Shown here in pieces: positions 1 to 14,100 of a DNA stretch of 64,000 bases (the stretch's first letter is position 1; every line of letters starts with the position of its first letter). The DNA comes from JACVRW01 sp963835705 (GTDB lineage: Bacteria > Actinomycetota > Thermoleophilia > Solirubrobacterales > Thermoleophilaceae): contig CAWIGR010000018.1 in NCBI GenBank assembly GCA_963835705.1, positions 1-64,000 of the forward strand, in the 5' to 3' direction. The notes below the pieces were generated by a model, which did no database searches, was not told where the DNA came from, and saw only the letters and a list, made by a program, of their open reading frames with translations. The position numbers and the translations under genes were made by a program.

Positions 1-123
1 GAGTCCCGTCGCTCGCGCTTTCAGGGCGTCCAAGCACGCCTGGCTGTGTCATCGGGGGAAGGCCGTGCGAAGCACTGTCCTTCCCCCTCTTCCTTGCCAG
101 TCGCGCTTGCCGCATCTGAGAGC

Positions 124-144
124 GCGAGCGACTTCGTCGCTCGC
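124..144. terminator. Hairpin at the left edge
   Basis: A perfect 9-bp stem (GCGAGCGAC / GTCGCTCGC) with a 3-nt loop. No U-tract follows. It probably ends transcription of a gene lying left of the window, or is an extragenic palindrome. Positions 1-123 hold no coding frame I can support. Confidence 0.45.
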
Positions 145-171
145 CCGGCTAGGGGCGCCATGCGCGCGACT

Positions 172-177
172 TAGACT
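172..177 (+). promoter_or_regulatory. -10-like TAGACT box, leaderless start
   Basis: TAGACT ends 6 nt before the ATG at 184, so transcription would begin at or next to the start codon. The same TANNNT-plus-6-to-10-nt arrangement recurs through the window. No Shine-Dalgarno sequence is present. Confidence 0.5.
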
Positions 178-183
178 GCCCCG

Positions 184-525
184 ATGCCCGCCGACCGCAC
201 GCAGATCGTTCGCGCCTCCTATGCCGCATTCGCTGCCGGCGACCGGAGCTTCTTCGAGGAGCGCCTGAGCGATGGCTTCCTGTTCTCCGCGCCTCCCGAC
301 CCGAAGCTCGACCGTGACGGCTTCTTCGAGCGATGCTGGCCCGGCGCGGGGCGGGGCCAGCAGTTCGACTTCGTCCGGTTGATCGAGTCGGGCGACGAGG
401 TGATCGTCACCTACGAGACCGACGTCTCCGGCGGAGGCAGGGGACGCAACACGGAAGTCCTCACGTTCGACGACGAGGACAAGATCATCCGCACGGAGGT
501 CTACTTCGGCTGGAATGTGAGGTAG
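184..525 (+). CDS. SnoaL-like / NTF2-fold protein
   Basis: 113 aa, the usual size of a stand-alone SnoaL/ketosteroid-isomerase-fold domain. It begins with the typical N-terminal helix (YAAFAAGDRSFFEE) followed by the curved-sheet half (FVRLIESGDEVIVTYE and EVLTFDDEDKIIRTEVYF). Members of this fold bind small hydrophobic molecules and may be isomerases, hydrolases or simply binding proteins; nothing here fixes the substrate. The ATG at 184 follows a -10-like box with no ribosome-binding site, suggesting a leaderless mRNA. The downstream exporter at 605 has its own promoter, so co-transcription is uncertain. Confidence 0.75.
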   Translation: MPADRTQIVRASYAAFAAGDRSFFEERLSDGFLFSAPPDPKLDRDGFFERCWPGAGRGQQFDFVRLIESGDEVIVTYETDVSGGGRGRNTEVLTFDDEDKIIRTEVYFGWNVR

Positions 526-530
526 GACAC

Positions 531-579
531 ATAGTTAGACAAACGTCGTACTAAGACGATACGATGCTTGTCGAACTAT
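531..579. promoter_or_regulatory. Inverted-repeat operator and promoter of the MFS gene
   Basis: ATAGTTAGACAA (531-542) and TTGTCGAACTAT (568-579) are inverted copies matching at 11 of 12 positions, separated by 25 nt. The right arm overlaps TATACC (577-582), the best -10 candidate for the exporter gene at 605, so a bound repressor would block the promoter. Exporters of this family are commonly controlled by TetR- or MarR-type repressors, but no such regulator gene is adjacent. Confidence 0.5.
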
Positions 580-604
580 ACCTGAGCCCCTGAGGAGTTC
601 ATTC

Positions 605-2044
605 GTGTCCGCCATACAGACGACTGCCCTGGACGACGGCACCGGCCGGCTGAGCAAGACCGCCTGGGGCGCGCTGCTCGTGCTCTGCGGCGCGCTCTTC
701 CTGGACGCGCTCGACGTCTCGATGACGGGTGTCGCGCTGCCCTCGATCCGCGCCGACCTCGGCATGTCGACCAGCTCCCTCCAGTGGGTCGTGAGCGCCT
801 ACGTGCTCGGCTACGGCGGCTTCCTGCTGCTTGGCGGCCGCGCCGCGGACCTCCTCGGCCGGCGGCGGATGTTCCTGATCTCGCTCGGCGTCTTCGTGGT
901 GGCCTCCGCTCTCGGCGGACTGGCGAACGACGGGACGCTGCTCGTCATCACGCGCTTCATCAAGGGCGTCAGCGCCGGCTTCACCGCGCCCGCCGGGTTG
1001 TCGATCATCACCACGAGCTTCGCCGAGGGCCCAGCCCGCAACAAGGCGCTCTCGATCTACACCGCCACGGGCGCGACAGGGTTCTCGCTCGGGCTCGTCT
1101 TCAGCGGGCTGCTGACCGAGATCGGCTGGCGGTGGGTGTTCCTCTTCCCCGCGCCGCTCGCGCTGCTGGTGCTCCTGGCCGCCATCCGCCTCGTGCCCGA
1201 CGACCGCGGCGCCGAGCGCTCCGCGGGCCGCTTCGACGTGGCCGGCGCGATCGGCGTGACCGCCGGAATGCTGATCCTGGTCTTCACGCTGGTCGAGGCG
1301 CCCGACGCCGGATGGACCACCGCCCGGACGCTCGCGGGATTCGCCGCGGCGGCCGTGATCCTGGCCGCGTTCGTGGCCCACGAGCGCCGCGTGCCGGCCC
1401 CGCTCGTGCGGCTCGGCATCCTCCGCTCGGGCCCCCTCGTGCGCGCCAACCTCGCCGCGATGGCTCTGATCGGCGGGTGGTTCGGCTTCCAGTTCATCGT
1501 GACCCTGTACATGCAGCAGGTGCGCGGCTGGTCGGCGCTCGAGACCGGGCTGGCCATCTTCCCCGGCGGCCTGCTGGTCGCCTTCCTCGCGCCGCGCATG
1601 GCGCCCTTGGTCGAGCGCTTCGGCGTCTCGCGGCTGATCGGCGCCGGCCTGGCCTCGGCGGGCGTGGGCTACGCGCTGTTCCTGCCGATCGGGCTCGACT
1701 CGGGCTACGTGATGGCGATGCTGCCGACCTTCCTGCTCACCGGCCTCGGGTTCGGCCTCGCGTACGGCCCGCTCAACATCGCGGCGACGAACGGCGTCGC
1801 GCCCGAGGAGCAGGGCCTGGCGGGCGGCCTCGTGAACACCTCGTTCCAGTTCGGCGGCGCGCTCGTGCTCGCGGTGGCCACGGCGGTCAACAGCGCGAGC
1901 GCGGGCTCTGGCGGATCGCCCGAGGCCTTGATGGACGGCTTCCACGCCGCGATCGTCGTCTCCCTTGTCGTCGCCGCACTGGGGGTAGCCGCGACGGTGC
2001 TGCGGCGCCGCGGCGGCGCCGTGCCGTGCCCCGAGCCGGCCTGA
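605..2044 (+). CDS. MFS drug exporter, DHA2 (EmrB/QacA) type
   Basis: 479 aa integral membrane protein of the 14-helix DHA2 family of proton-coupled drug exporters. Helix 1 carries LDALDVSMTGVALPSI, matching the family motif D1 (LDxTVVNVALP). Loop 2-3 carries the MFS motif A-like GGRAADLLGRRRMF. Many further hydrophobic helices follow to residue ~470. The GTG start at 605 is supported by GAGGAG at 592-597, 7 nt upstream; this is one of the few genes here with a clear Shine-Dalgarno site. An inverted repeat over the promoter suggests inducible repression. The substrate cannot be predicted. Confidence 0.9.
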   Translation: MSAIQTTALDDGTGRLSKTAWGALLVLCGALFLDALDVSMTGVALPSIRADLGMSTSSLQWVVSAYVLGYGGFLLLGGRAADLLGRRRMFLISLGVFVVASALGGLANDGTLLVITRFIKGVSAGFTAPAGLSIITTSFAEGPARNKALSIYTATGATGFSLGLVFSGLLTEIGWRWVFLFPAPLALLVLLAAIRLVPDDRGAERSAGRFDVAGAIGVTAGMLILVFTLVEAPDAGWTTARTLAGFAAAAVILAAFVAHERRVPAPLVRLGILRSGPLVRANLAAMALIGGWFGFQFIVTLYMQQVRGWSALETGLAIFPGGLLVAFLAPRMAPLVERFGVSRLIGAGLASAGVGYALFLPIGLDSGYVMAMLPTFLLTGLGFGLAYGPLNIAATNGVAPEEQGLAGGLVNTSFQFGGALVLAVATAVNSASAGSGGSPEALMDGFHAAIVVSLVVAALGVAATVLRRRGGAVPCPEPA

Positions 2045-2074
2045 GCAGGGCCGGCCGGGGCCGGTGGCGGCTCC

Positions 2075-2446
2075 CTAATCCCGCGGGGGGATCGCCTGCA
2101 CTGCCCAGCCGTTGCCGTCCGGGTCGCTGAAGAAGACAAACGAGCCCCACGGGAACTCCTGGACCTCGCTGACCTCGATGCCGCGCTCGACGAGGTGGGC
2201 GTGCGCGGCCTCGATGTCGGTCACGACCAGCTGCATTCCCTTCACCGAGCCGGGCGGCGCGTCGACGATCCCCTTGCCTAGCGCGATGGAGCAGGCCGAC
2301 CCGGGCGGGGTGAGCTGCACGAAGCGGAGGTCGTCGCTCACACGGTGATCGTGATCGGCGTTGAAGCCGACCTTGTCGACGTAGAAGTCCTTCGCGCGGT
2401 CTACGTCCGAGACGGGGATCGCCACCAGCTGAAGTTCCCAGTTCAT
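2075..2446 (-). CDS. VOC-family (glyoxalase/dioxygenase fold) protein
   Basis: 123 aa single VOC domain. It opens with NWELQLVAIPVSDVDRAKDFY and closes with VFFSDPDGNGWAVQ, the beta-alpha-beta-beta-beta half repeats of this fold. Such proteins bind a metal and act as lyases, isomerases, dioxygenases or antibiotic-binding proteins; the specific role is unknown. I place the start at the ATG at 2446. TAGACT lies 8 nt upstream (2460-2455), consistent with a leaderless message. Its ATG shares the palindrome CATG (2444-2447) with a possible ATG of the divergent kinase gene. The gene is convergent with the exporter ending at 2044. Confidence 0.85.
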   Translation of the reverse strand: MNWELQLVAIPVSDVDRAKDFYVDKVGFNADHDHRVSDDLRFVQLTPPGSACSIALGKGIVDAPPGSVKGMQLVVTDIEAAHAHLVERGIEVSEVQEFPWGSFVFFSDPDGNGWAVQAIPPRD

Positions 2447-4241
2447 GATTCGCCAGTCTATGGCCGACATGCCGACCGCTCCGCCCACCATCAGGCTCAG
2501 TCGTGGACTCCTCGTCGCGATTGCGGCCGCGGCCGTGGCGTGCGGTTTCGGCCTCGTCTATCTGATCGCCACCGCCGATTTCGGGTCCGACCACGGGCTC
2601 TGGATCGCGGCCGACCTGGTTATCGGTTTCGGCTTCGTCGGGGTGGGGCTGTTTGCCTGGTACCGGAGTCCCGAGAACCGCGTCGGAATGCTCATGGTCG
2701 CGACCGGTTTCGCCTGGTATGTCGGCCAGTTGGCGCGGACCGACCCTCCTTTGCTCTTCTCGATCGGGTTCATGCTCGAGAACCTCTATGTGGCGCCCGC
2801 GGTGCATCTCCTGCTGGCCTATCCGTCTGGACGGTTGGAGAGCCGGATCGATCGCGGGCTCGTCGCGCTCACCTACGCCACGGTCACGGTCGGCTTCGTC
2901 CCGGTCGCGCTGTTCGTCAGCTCGGCCGCGTACGGGTGCACCGGGTGTCCCGAGAACGTCTTCCTCGTCGAGAGCGACCCGTCCTTCGGCAAGAGCTGGC
3001 TCGATTTGTTGAGCGCGATCGGGATCGCTGTTCCCCTGGCGGTTGTCGGGCGCCTCTTCCAACGCTGGCGGCGAGCGAGCCGGCCGCTGCGTCGCACTGT
3101 TACGCCCGTCTTCCTCGCCGGCGCCGCCCTGATGGTCACGCTTGCGACGCTGCTCGCGCTTGCCCTGCTGGGCGGGTCGATGGAGCTCATGGATGCGTTC
3201 TTCTACGCCTCGCTGCCGGCGCTCGCGCTCGTCCCGTACCTGTTCCTCGCCGGCTTGGCGCGCGGGCGGATGCTGCGCGGCCGCGGCCTCGGCCGGCTCG
3301 TCCGGCGCCTCGGCGCGAACCTCGAGCGGGGCGAGCTGCGCGCGGCGCTGGCTGAGGCGCTCGGCGACCCGTCGGTCGAGCTCGCGTACTGGCTGCCGGA
3401 CTCCAGGCAGTACGTCGACGCCGAGGGCCGGCCCGTCGAGCTCCCAGGGCCCGACTCCGAGCGCTCGGTCACTCAAGTGGACCGAGAGGGGCGCCGGATC
3501 GCCGCGATCATGCACGACCCGACGCTGTTCGAAGATCCGGAGCGCGTTCGGGAAGCCGGCGCCGCCGCGGCGCTGGCGCTCGAGAACGAGCGCCTCGAGG
3601 CAGAGCTGCGCGCCAAGGTCGAGGAGGTGCGCGCCTCGCGCTCGCGCCTGGTCGAGGTGGGCTGGCGCCAGCGCCGCCGGCTGGAGCGCGACCTGCACGA
3701 CGGCGCCCAGCAGCGGCTGGTGTCGCTCGCGCTCACGCTTCGGATGGCGCGCGACCGGCTCGGCCCCGACGGCGGGGACGCCGGCGCGCTGCTCGACCGC
3801 TCTCGCGAGGAGCTCGACCTGGCGCTCCGCGAGCTGCGTGAGCTCGCCCGTGGCATCCATCCGGCCGTGCTCGCGGACCGCGGCCTCAACGCCGCCGTCG
3901 GGGCGCTGGCCGATCGCGCGCCGCTGCCGGTCGAGGTACGCGACGCACCGGCCGAGCGGCTTCCCGAGCACATCGAGCTGACCGCCTACTTCGTCGTCTC
4001 CGAAGCGCTGACGAACATCACGAAGTACGCCGCGGCGACCCAGGCGTGGGTGAGCGTGACCCACCGCAACGGCCGCCTGCTGCTCGAGGTGGGCGACGAC
4101 GGCGTGGGCGGGGCCGACGTGGCCCGCGGGAGCGGGCTGCGCGGCCTCGCAGACCGCCTGGACGCGATTGAGGGCCGGCTCTACGTCGAGTCGGAGCCCG
4201 GGCGGGGCACGACCGTGCGCGCCACGATGCCCTCTGCCTGA
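2445..4241 (+). CDS. Membrane sensor histidine kinase, NarL/DesK (HisKA_3) type
   Basis: Up to 598 aa. Several hydrophobic helices occupy residues ~20-270 (at least six), followed by a GAF-like stretch and a coiled coil (AALALENERLEAELRAKVEE). The HisKA_3 dimerisation/phosphoacceptor box RRLERDLHDGAQQRL has its His at about residue 418. A HATPase_c domain follows, with an N-box (SEALTNITKYAAA) and G-boxes (GDDGVGG, GSGLRGLADR). It should autophosphorylate and pass phosphate to a LuxR-type response regulator, but none is encoded next to it, so it is an orphan kinase here. The start is uncertain: ATGs at 2445, 2460 and 2469 are all possible, and the first would overlap the start codon of the divergent VOC gene. 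Confidence 0.9.
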   Translation: MIRQSMADMPTAPPTIRLSRGLLVAIAAAAVACGFGLVYLIATADFGSDHGLWIAADLVIGFGFVGVGLFAWYRSPENRVGMLMVATGFAWYVGQLARTDPPLLFSIGFMLENLYVAPAVHLLLAYPSGRLESRIDRGLVALTYATVTVGFVPVALFVSSAAYGCTGCPENVFLVESDPSFGKSWLDLLSAIGIAVPLAVVGRLFQRWRRASRPLRRTVTPVFLAGAALMVTLATLLALALLGGSMELMDAFFYASLPALALVPYLFLAGLARGRMLRGRGLGRLVRRLGANLERGELRAALAEALGDPSVELAYWLPDSRQYVDAEGRPVELPGPDSERSVTQVDREGRRIAAIMHDPTLFEDPERVREAGAAAALALENERLEAELRAKVEEVRASRSRLVEVGWRQRRRLERDLHDGAQQRLVSLALTLRMARDRLGPDGGDAGALLDRSREELDLALRELRELARGIHPAVLADRGLNAAVGALADRAPLPVEVRDAPAERLPEHIELTAYFVVSEALTNITKYAAATQAWVSVTHRNGRLLLEVGDDGVGGADVARGSGLRGLADRLDAIEGRLYVESEPGRGTTVRATMPSA

Positions 4242-4316
4242 GCGCCACGAGCACTCCTCCGCGCGACGGGAGCCGCTCGAGATGCATACGCGATGCAGCG
4301 CACCCAACGCCCCCTG

Positions 4317-4322
4317 TAGCGT
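4317..4322 (+). promoter_or_regulatory. -10-like TAGCGT box of the SDR gene
   Basis: TAGCGT ends 7 nt before the GTG at 4330. It supports that GTG, rather than the in-frame GTG at 4321, as a leaderless start. Confidence 0.5.
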
Positions 4323-4329
4323 GGGCCGG

Positions 4330-5127
4330 GTGCACCTCGAAGACGCGACAGCGCTCCTCACCGGCGCCACCGGCGGACTCGGACAGGCCATCGCCCGGGC
4401 GCTCGACGCCGAGGGCGCCCGCGTGCTCCTGACCGGGCGCCGCGCCGAGCTGCTGGAGGAGGTGCGAGAGCGCCTCGGCGCGACGGCCGAGTGCCTTCCC
4501 GCGGACCTGGCCGCGCCCGGCGCCGCGGCGGAGCTGGCCCGGCGGGCGGGAGCCGTTGACGTGCTGGTGGCAAACGCCGGGCTTCCCGCGAGCGGCAGGC
4601 TCGACGGCTTCAGCCCGGAGGAGATCGACCGCGCGCTCGACGTGAACCTGCGCGCGCCGATGCAGCTCACGCGCGAGCTCCTGCCGGGGATGCTCGAGCG
4701 CGGCCGCGGCCACCTGGTGTTCGTGTCGTCGCTGTCCGGCAAGGTCGCCTCGACCGGCTCGTCCGTCTACTCGGCCACCAAGTTCGGGCTGCGCGGCTTC
4801 GCCGCCGGGCTCCGCGAGGACCTGCACCGCAGCGGGGTCGGCGTGACCGTCGTGTACCCGGGCTTCGTCTCCGAGGCGGGCATGTTCGCCGACTCCGGGG
4901 CGCGGCTCCCGCGCTGGGTCGGCACGGTCACGCCCGAGCAGGTGGCGGAGGCCGTGGTGAGCGGTGTCGAGCGCGAGCGCGCCGAGATCGACGTGGCGCC
5001 GCTCGGCCTGCGCGCCGGCACCCTCGTCGGCTCGCTCGCGCCGGTGACGGTCGCCCGTGTGCAGCGACGGCTCGGATCGGACAAGATCGCCCGCTCGATC
5101 GCCGAGGGGCAGCGGCCGAGGCGCTGA
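4330..5127 (+). CDS. Short-chain dehydrogenase/reductase
   Basis: 265 aa classical SDR, an NAD(P)-dependent oxidoreductase with a Rossmann fold. It has the cofactor loop TGATGGLG (residues 11-18), VANAG, the active-site serine strand VFVSSLSG and the catalytic YSATK (Tyr about 147, Lys about 151). The arginine after strand 2 (TGRRAEL) favours NADP. The GTG at 4330 fits the leaderless promoter box. The gene ends in TGATG overlapping the start of the MBL-rhodanese gene by one base, so the two are translationally coupled. The substrate is unknown. Confidence 0.88.
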   Translation: MHLEDATALLTGATGGLGQAIARALDAEGARVLLTGRRAELLEEVRERLGATAECLPADLAAPGAAAELARRAGAVDVLVANAGLPASGRLDGFSPEEIDRALDVNLRAPMQLTRELLPGMLERGRGHLVFVSSLSGKVASTGSSVYSATKFGLRGFAAGLREDLHRSGVGVTVVYPGFVSEAGMFADSGARLPRWVGTVTPEQVAEAVVSGVERERAEIDVAPLGLRAGTLVGSLAPVTVARVQRRLGSDKIARSIAEGQRPRR

Positions 5128-6463
5128 TGCTCTTCCGCCAGCTCACCCACGACGACCTCGGCTGCGCGTCCTACCTGGTGGGCGACGAGAGCGCCGGAGT
5201 CGCGGCGGTGGTGGACCCGCGGCTCGACATCGACGAGTACCTGCGGCTTGCGCGCTATAGCGGCGTGCACATCGAGCACATCCTCGAGACCCACAACCAC
5301 GCCGACCACGTGTCGGGGCACGGGCGGCTCGTGGCCGCCACCGGCGCCACCGTCCACATCCACCGCGACGCGGGCGCCGAGTACGACCACGAGCCCTTCG
5401 ACGACGGCTGGGAGCTTCGGCTGGGAGAGGTGACCGTGCGCGCCCTGCACACCCCGGGCCACCGCCCCGAGCACACGGCGTTCGCCCTGGCCGACGCAGG
5501 CCGCGGCGACGAGCCGTGGGCGGTGCTGACCGGCGACAGCCTCTTCGTGGGCGACATCGCGCGGCCCGACCTCGCCGTGGACAAGGAGGAGGGCGCCCGC
5601 GGGATCTTCCATTCCCTGCACGAGAAGCTGCTCGCGCTGCCGGACAACTGCGAGATCTGGCCGGGCCACCTCGGCGGGTCGCTCTGTGGCGGGCCCGGGA
5701 TGGACATGAAGGGATCCTCGACGATCGGCTACGAGCGCGAGCACTCGGACCTGCTGGCGATCGGCGGGGAGGAAGAGTTCGTGCGCCGCACGACCGCGGG
5801 GCTGCGGCCGCAGCCCCCGAACTTCGAGGCCATCGTGGAGCGCAACCGCGGTCCGCTCGCGATCGAGGGGGCGGAGGCCCATCCGCTAACCCCGCGCCAG
5901 GTCGATCAGGCGCAGCGCGAGGGCGCGCTGGTGGTGGACGTGCGCACCGAGCTCCAGTTCGACGAGGCGCACATCCCGGGCGCTGTCAGCATCACTGCGT
6001 TGCGCGCCGGCTTCGGGTCGAAGCTCGCTTGGCTCGTGGAGGCAGGGCAGCGCGTGGTCCTGGTTGGCCGCGACGACGAGGACGCCCATCACTCCGCCGA
6101 CCTTGCCGCCTCGGTCGCCATCACGCGGATCGCCGGGTTCCTTGCCGGCGGGATGACCAGCTGGCGCGAGGAGCGGCTGCCGGTGGAGCGGATCGAGCGG
6201 ATCACGGTGCCGGAGCTGCGAGAGCGGGAAGGCGAGCTCCAGATCCTGGACGTGCGTGAGCAGAACGAGTGGGATGCCGGCCACATCCAGGGCTCCGTCC
6301 ACACGCCCTACCACGCCATCCACGACATCCCGGACGGGATCGATCCCGATCGGCCGGTTGCGGTGATCTGCAGCTCAGGCCAGCGGGCCGCTCCGGCCGC
6401 CAGCCTGCTGCGCCGCCACGGAATGCGGGAGGTATTGCACGTGGTGGACGGCGGAGTGCCGGA

Positions 6464-6482
<19 letters not shown>
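5127..6482 (+). CDS. MBL-fold hydrolase with two rhodanese domains (persulfide dioxygenase-like)
   Basis: 451 aa. The N-terminal metallo-beta-lactamase domain (1-~245) is of the ETHE1/glyoxalase II type, with THNHADH giving His56, His58, Asp60 and His61, plus TPGH and GDSLF further on. Two rhodanese domains follow (~255-345 and ~355-450). The second keeps the active-site loop CSSGQR; the first has no cysteine at that place (VGRDDEDAH) and is probably structural. Proteins of this layout oxidise glutathione-type persulfide to sulfite or move sulfane sulfur. It is coupled to the SDR gene and overlaps the oppositely transcribed 2-oxoglutarate dehydrogenase gene by 19 bp at its 3' end. Confidence 0.9.
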
Positions 6483-10774
<4,292 letters not shown>

Positions 10775-10782
10775 CCCGTCGC

Positions 10783-11091
10783 TCAACGATACCCCGCGAG
10801 ACGCAGGACGACATTGAGTGTTCGTGACGATCCAGGCCAATGCTCCGCCACCACCGCCGGGCCCGCCGACCGCACCACCCCGCGCAGCACCACGGCGGCG
10901 ATCGCGGCGTCGTCAAGCTGGCCGACGACGGGGATGAAATCGGGCAGCAGGTCGATGGGCGACACGAGGTATGCGCCCAGCACGATCAGCTGAAGCCGTC
11001 GCAGCGGGTGCACGCGGCGGTCGCGGGCGAGGCGAAGGAACAGGATGCCGAGCTCGGGCACCACCCGGGCGAGCTGCTTGACGCGGGACAC
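10783..11091 (-). CDS. DUF1232 (YkvA-like) small membrane protein
   Basis: 102 aa with the hallmark DUF1232 segment YLVSPIDLLPDFIPVVGQLDD and one or two hydrophobic helices. The family is widespread and its function unresolved. A GTG start at 11091 lies 13 nt after the stop of the upstream BTAD fusion gene, so the two are probably one transcript. The promoter of the 2-oxoglutarate dehydrogenase gene sits at its 3' end. Confidence 0.85.
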   Translation of the reverse strand: MSRVKQLARVVPELGILFLRLARDRRVHPLRRLQLIVLGAYLVSPIDLLPDFIPVVGQLDDAAIAAVVLRGVVRSAGPAVVAEHWPGSSRTLNVVLRLAGYR

Positions 11092-11104
11092 GCCTTCAGT
11101 GTGG

Positions 11105-14100
11105 CTACTCGTCGCGGCGGACGCAGAGGCCTCCGAGCTCGATGCCGAAAGCGGGGTTGTAGGCCTGGCAGCCGATCCGGGCCGAGAAGAAGTCGTATCC
11201 GCGCTCGTTGGCGAGGGCCGCCCACGGCGCCTCCGTGCGGGCCACGTGGACGTCCAGTCGTCCGAGGGCGATCTCCCGAGCCGGGGAGCGAAGCCTCATC
11301 GCGGCGTCGAGCCGGCGGTTGTAGTCGGGGTCGTCGAAGTACGCCTGGTTGACGTTGTCGTTCGGTCCGATCGTCCGGCCGTCCAGCTGACGCAGGAAGT
11401 CGAACGGGTCGGGGTAGTCGGCGACCCAGCCGACGAGCGCCATGTCGAACGGCTCGCCACGCGTCGCTACGCGCGGGTAGATGCTCAGCCCGACCTCCCT
11501 GATCTCGACGTCGAAGCCGATCGCGCGTAGGTTCGCCTTGACTATCTCGGCGAAGCGTAAGTGCGTGGGCCCGGTGTCGGAGTAGAGGACGACTCTGCGG
11601 TGCTCCCGACCAGCCAGTCGCCGGGCCCTGGCGAGGTCGGGTCGGAACGGGTAGATCCGGACGTCGCGGAAGCCCGGCATGGTCGGCGGGACGTACTGAT
11701 CCGTGGGGCTTGCGGGGAGGTCGGTGTAGAGGCCCTGACGAGCCAGGGCGCGGCGGTCGAGCGCGTAGTTCACCGCGCGGCGCAGGCGAGCCGACGAGAA
11801 GGGGGGGCGGCTCGTATTGAAGATGAGCTGGTCGAGCTGGAGCTCCTCCGTCGCGAAGAGGCGCTGCCGCCCGGCCTCCGCCGGGCTCCCAGCTCCATAG
11901 CGCGCACGCAGGCGCTCGGCGGTGCGGAGATCGCTCCAGACGGGCGTGTAGTCGACCTCACCGGCTTCGACCCTGGCCACCGACACCGCCTGGCCGGCGT
12001 CCACCGTGATGCGGATCTCGACCGGCCGCTGCGGCCGCGGGCCCGGGTAGTTCGGGTTGCGACGCAGCACGATCTCCTCGCCGGGGGCGTGGACCGCGAC
12101 GTAGTACGGGCCCGCGGAGGGGACCTTCCGGAGCCCCGCCGGCTCGATCGGGGTGCCGACCGGAACCGCGCAGAAGAACGGCAGGGCGAGGCGGGCGGGC
12201 AGGGTCGGCGACGGCCGGTTGAGCCGGATGGTGAGCCTGCGGCCGCTGGCGGTCACGGCGGCGATGTCGCCCATCGTGGCGGCGGCGGGGGACCGCATCC
12301 GCGGATTCAGGGTGCGCTCGATCGTGTACTTCATGCTCTGGGCGGTTACCGGCTCGCCCGAGGGCGCGAAGCGAAAGCCGCGGCGGATCGTGAAGGTGTA
12401 GGCGCGGCCGTCGCTCGAGACCTCGGGGAGCGCCTCGGCCAGCTCCGGGATCAGGCGGGTGCCGGCGGGTCCTTGCTCGAAGGGGTAGTTGAGGAGCTGT
12501 GCGCAGGTCGCGTGCAGGACCTGAAAGGAGAGGGGCTGGTAGGCGAGCGCCGGATCGAGATAGTCGACGTCGATGGTCGTCTCCATGCGGATCGTTCCAC
12601 CGGGCGCTTCCTCCGGCTCCACCCGGCGGGGCCGGACGCTCACCCACACGCGTCCGTCGGCGAAGAGGATGTCCTGCGGGCTGGCGCCGATCTCGATGGT
12701 GTCGGTCACCTGAGCGGTCCGCGGATCCACGCGCGACACCGTCCCATCGCCGTTGTTGGCGACCCACACGGCTCCCGCCCCGACCGTCACGCCGGTCGGG
12801 CGGCGGCCCACCGGGATCCGGTCGCGCACCGTCCCGGTCGAGGCGTCGATGCGCATGACCGCGTCGTCGAGCGCATCCGTGACCCACGCCGCGCCGGCGC
12901 CGAGCGCGATGTCGGTGGCTGCGTCCGCGACACGGATCGGCTGCACCACGCCGGTGACGGGATCGATCCGTGAGACGACCGCACCGTCGACCGTCCACAC
13001 CGCGTCGGCGTCGGCCGCTACCGCGCCCGGTGAGCTGCCGACCTCGATCGCGCGTCCCACCCTGCGACCGGTGGAGGCGTCAATGCGCGTGAGGAGCCCT
13101 AGCGATGGAGCCACCCAGAGCGCGTCGCGCTCGAGCGCCACGGTCGCCACGTCCTCCCCCGGCAGGCTCGCGACTCTGACCGGTCGGCCGGCGGAGTCGA
13201 AGCGAGGGTCGATCTTGCGCGCGGTCACATACGGTCGCCGCCCCGGGGCGGCGGACACCCAGACGGCGCCGTCCCCGGCCGCGAGGCCCGTCGGCCGGTC
13301 GCCGATCGCGATCGACTTGCCTGTCCGCACCGGGTCCAGGTCGATTCGGGTGACGGATTCGTCGTCGATGTTCCCGACCCACAGCGAGCGCGACTTGGGC
13401 TCGTAGGCGAGGGGGCCCGGGTTGGTCCCCACGGAGGCGGCGGTGGTCACGCTCATGGTCGCGGGGTCGATCGCGGCGACCGCGTGGCTGTCGTCCGTGA
13501 GGGGCTGTGAGCTCGCTTCCTCATCCGCCGTCGCCAGCAGAACGACAGCGACGGCCACGAGCACCAGGGTGGCCACTGCCCCGGCGACCGGCCACAGGCG
13601 CCGCGCCGGTGGTAAGGCGGACTCATCGCGCGGCGGCGGCGGCGCCGCCTCGGGGTGGTCCAGCCCCGGATCCTGCGCCAAGATCGCGCTGTGCAGCTCG
13701 CGGAGCCGCTTGCCCGGCTCCAGTCCGAGCTCCTCGACGAGGACGTTGCGGGCGTCCTGGTAGGCCGCCAGGGCGTCGGCCTGCCTGCCGGCGCGGTAGA
13801 GGGCGAGCATGAGCAGCTCGCGCAGGTGCTCGCGGTAGGGGTGGCGGGCCACCAGCGGCTCGAGCTCCTGGATCGCCTCGGTTTGACGACCGAGCGAGAG
13901 GTCGGCCTCGACCCGATTCTCGATCGCGTCGAGGCGGGCGTCCTCGAGCCGGCCGATCTGGGCCTGCGCGAAAGGCTCGCCTGCGAGCTCCGGCAGTGGC
14001 GGGCCGCGCCACAGCTCGAGCGCCTCGCGCAGGCGGTCGGAGGCCTGCTCCGGCTGCCGCTCCGCGAGTGCCGTCCTGCCCTCCGTCACAAGGCGTTCGA

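Noticed and set aside
599..1945. Long minus-strand open frame opposite the exporter gene
   Set aside because: Low-complexity Arg/Glu/Ala/His-rich shadow frame typical of GC-rich DNA; the plus strand encodes a clear MFS protein.
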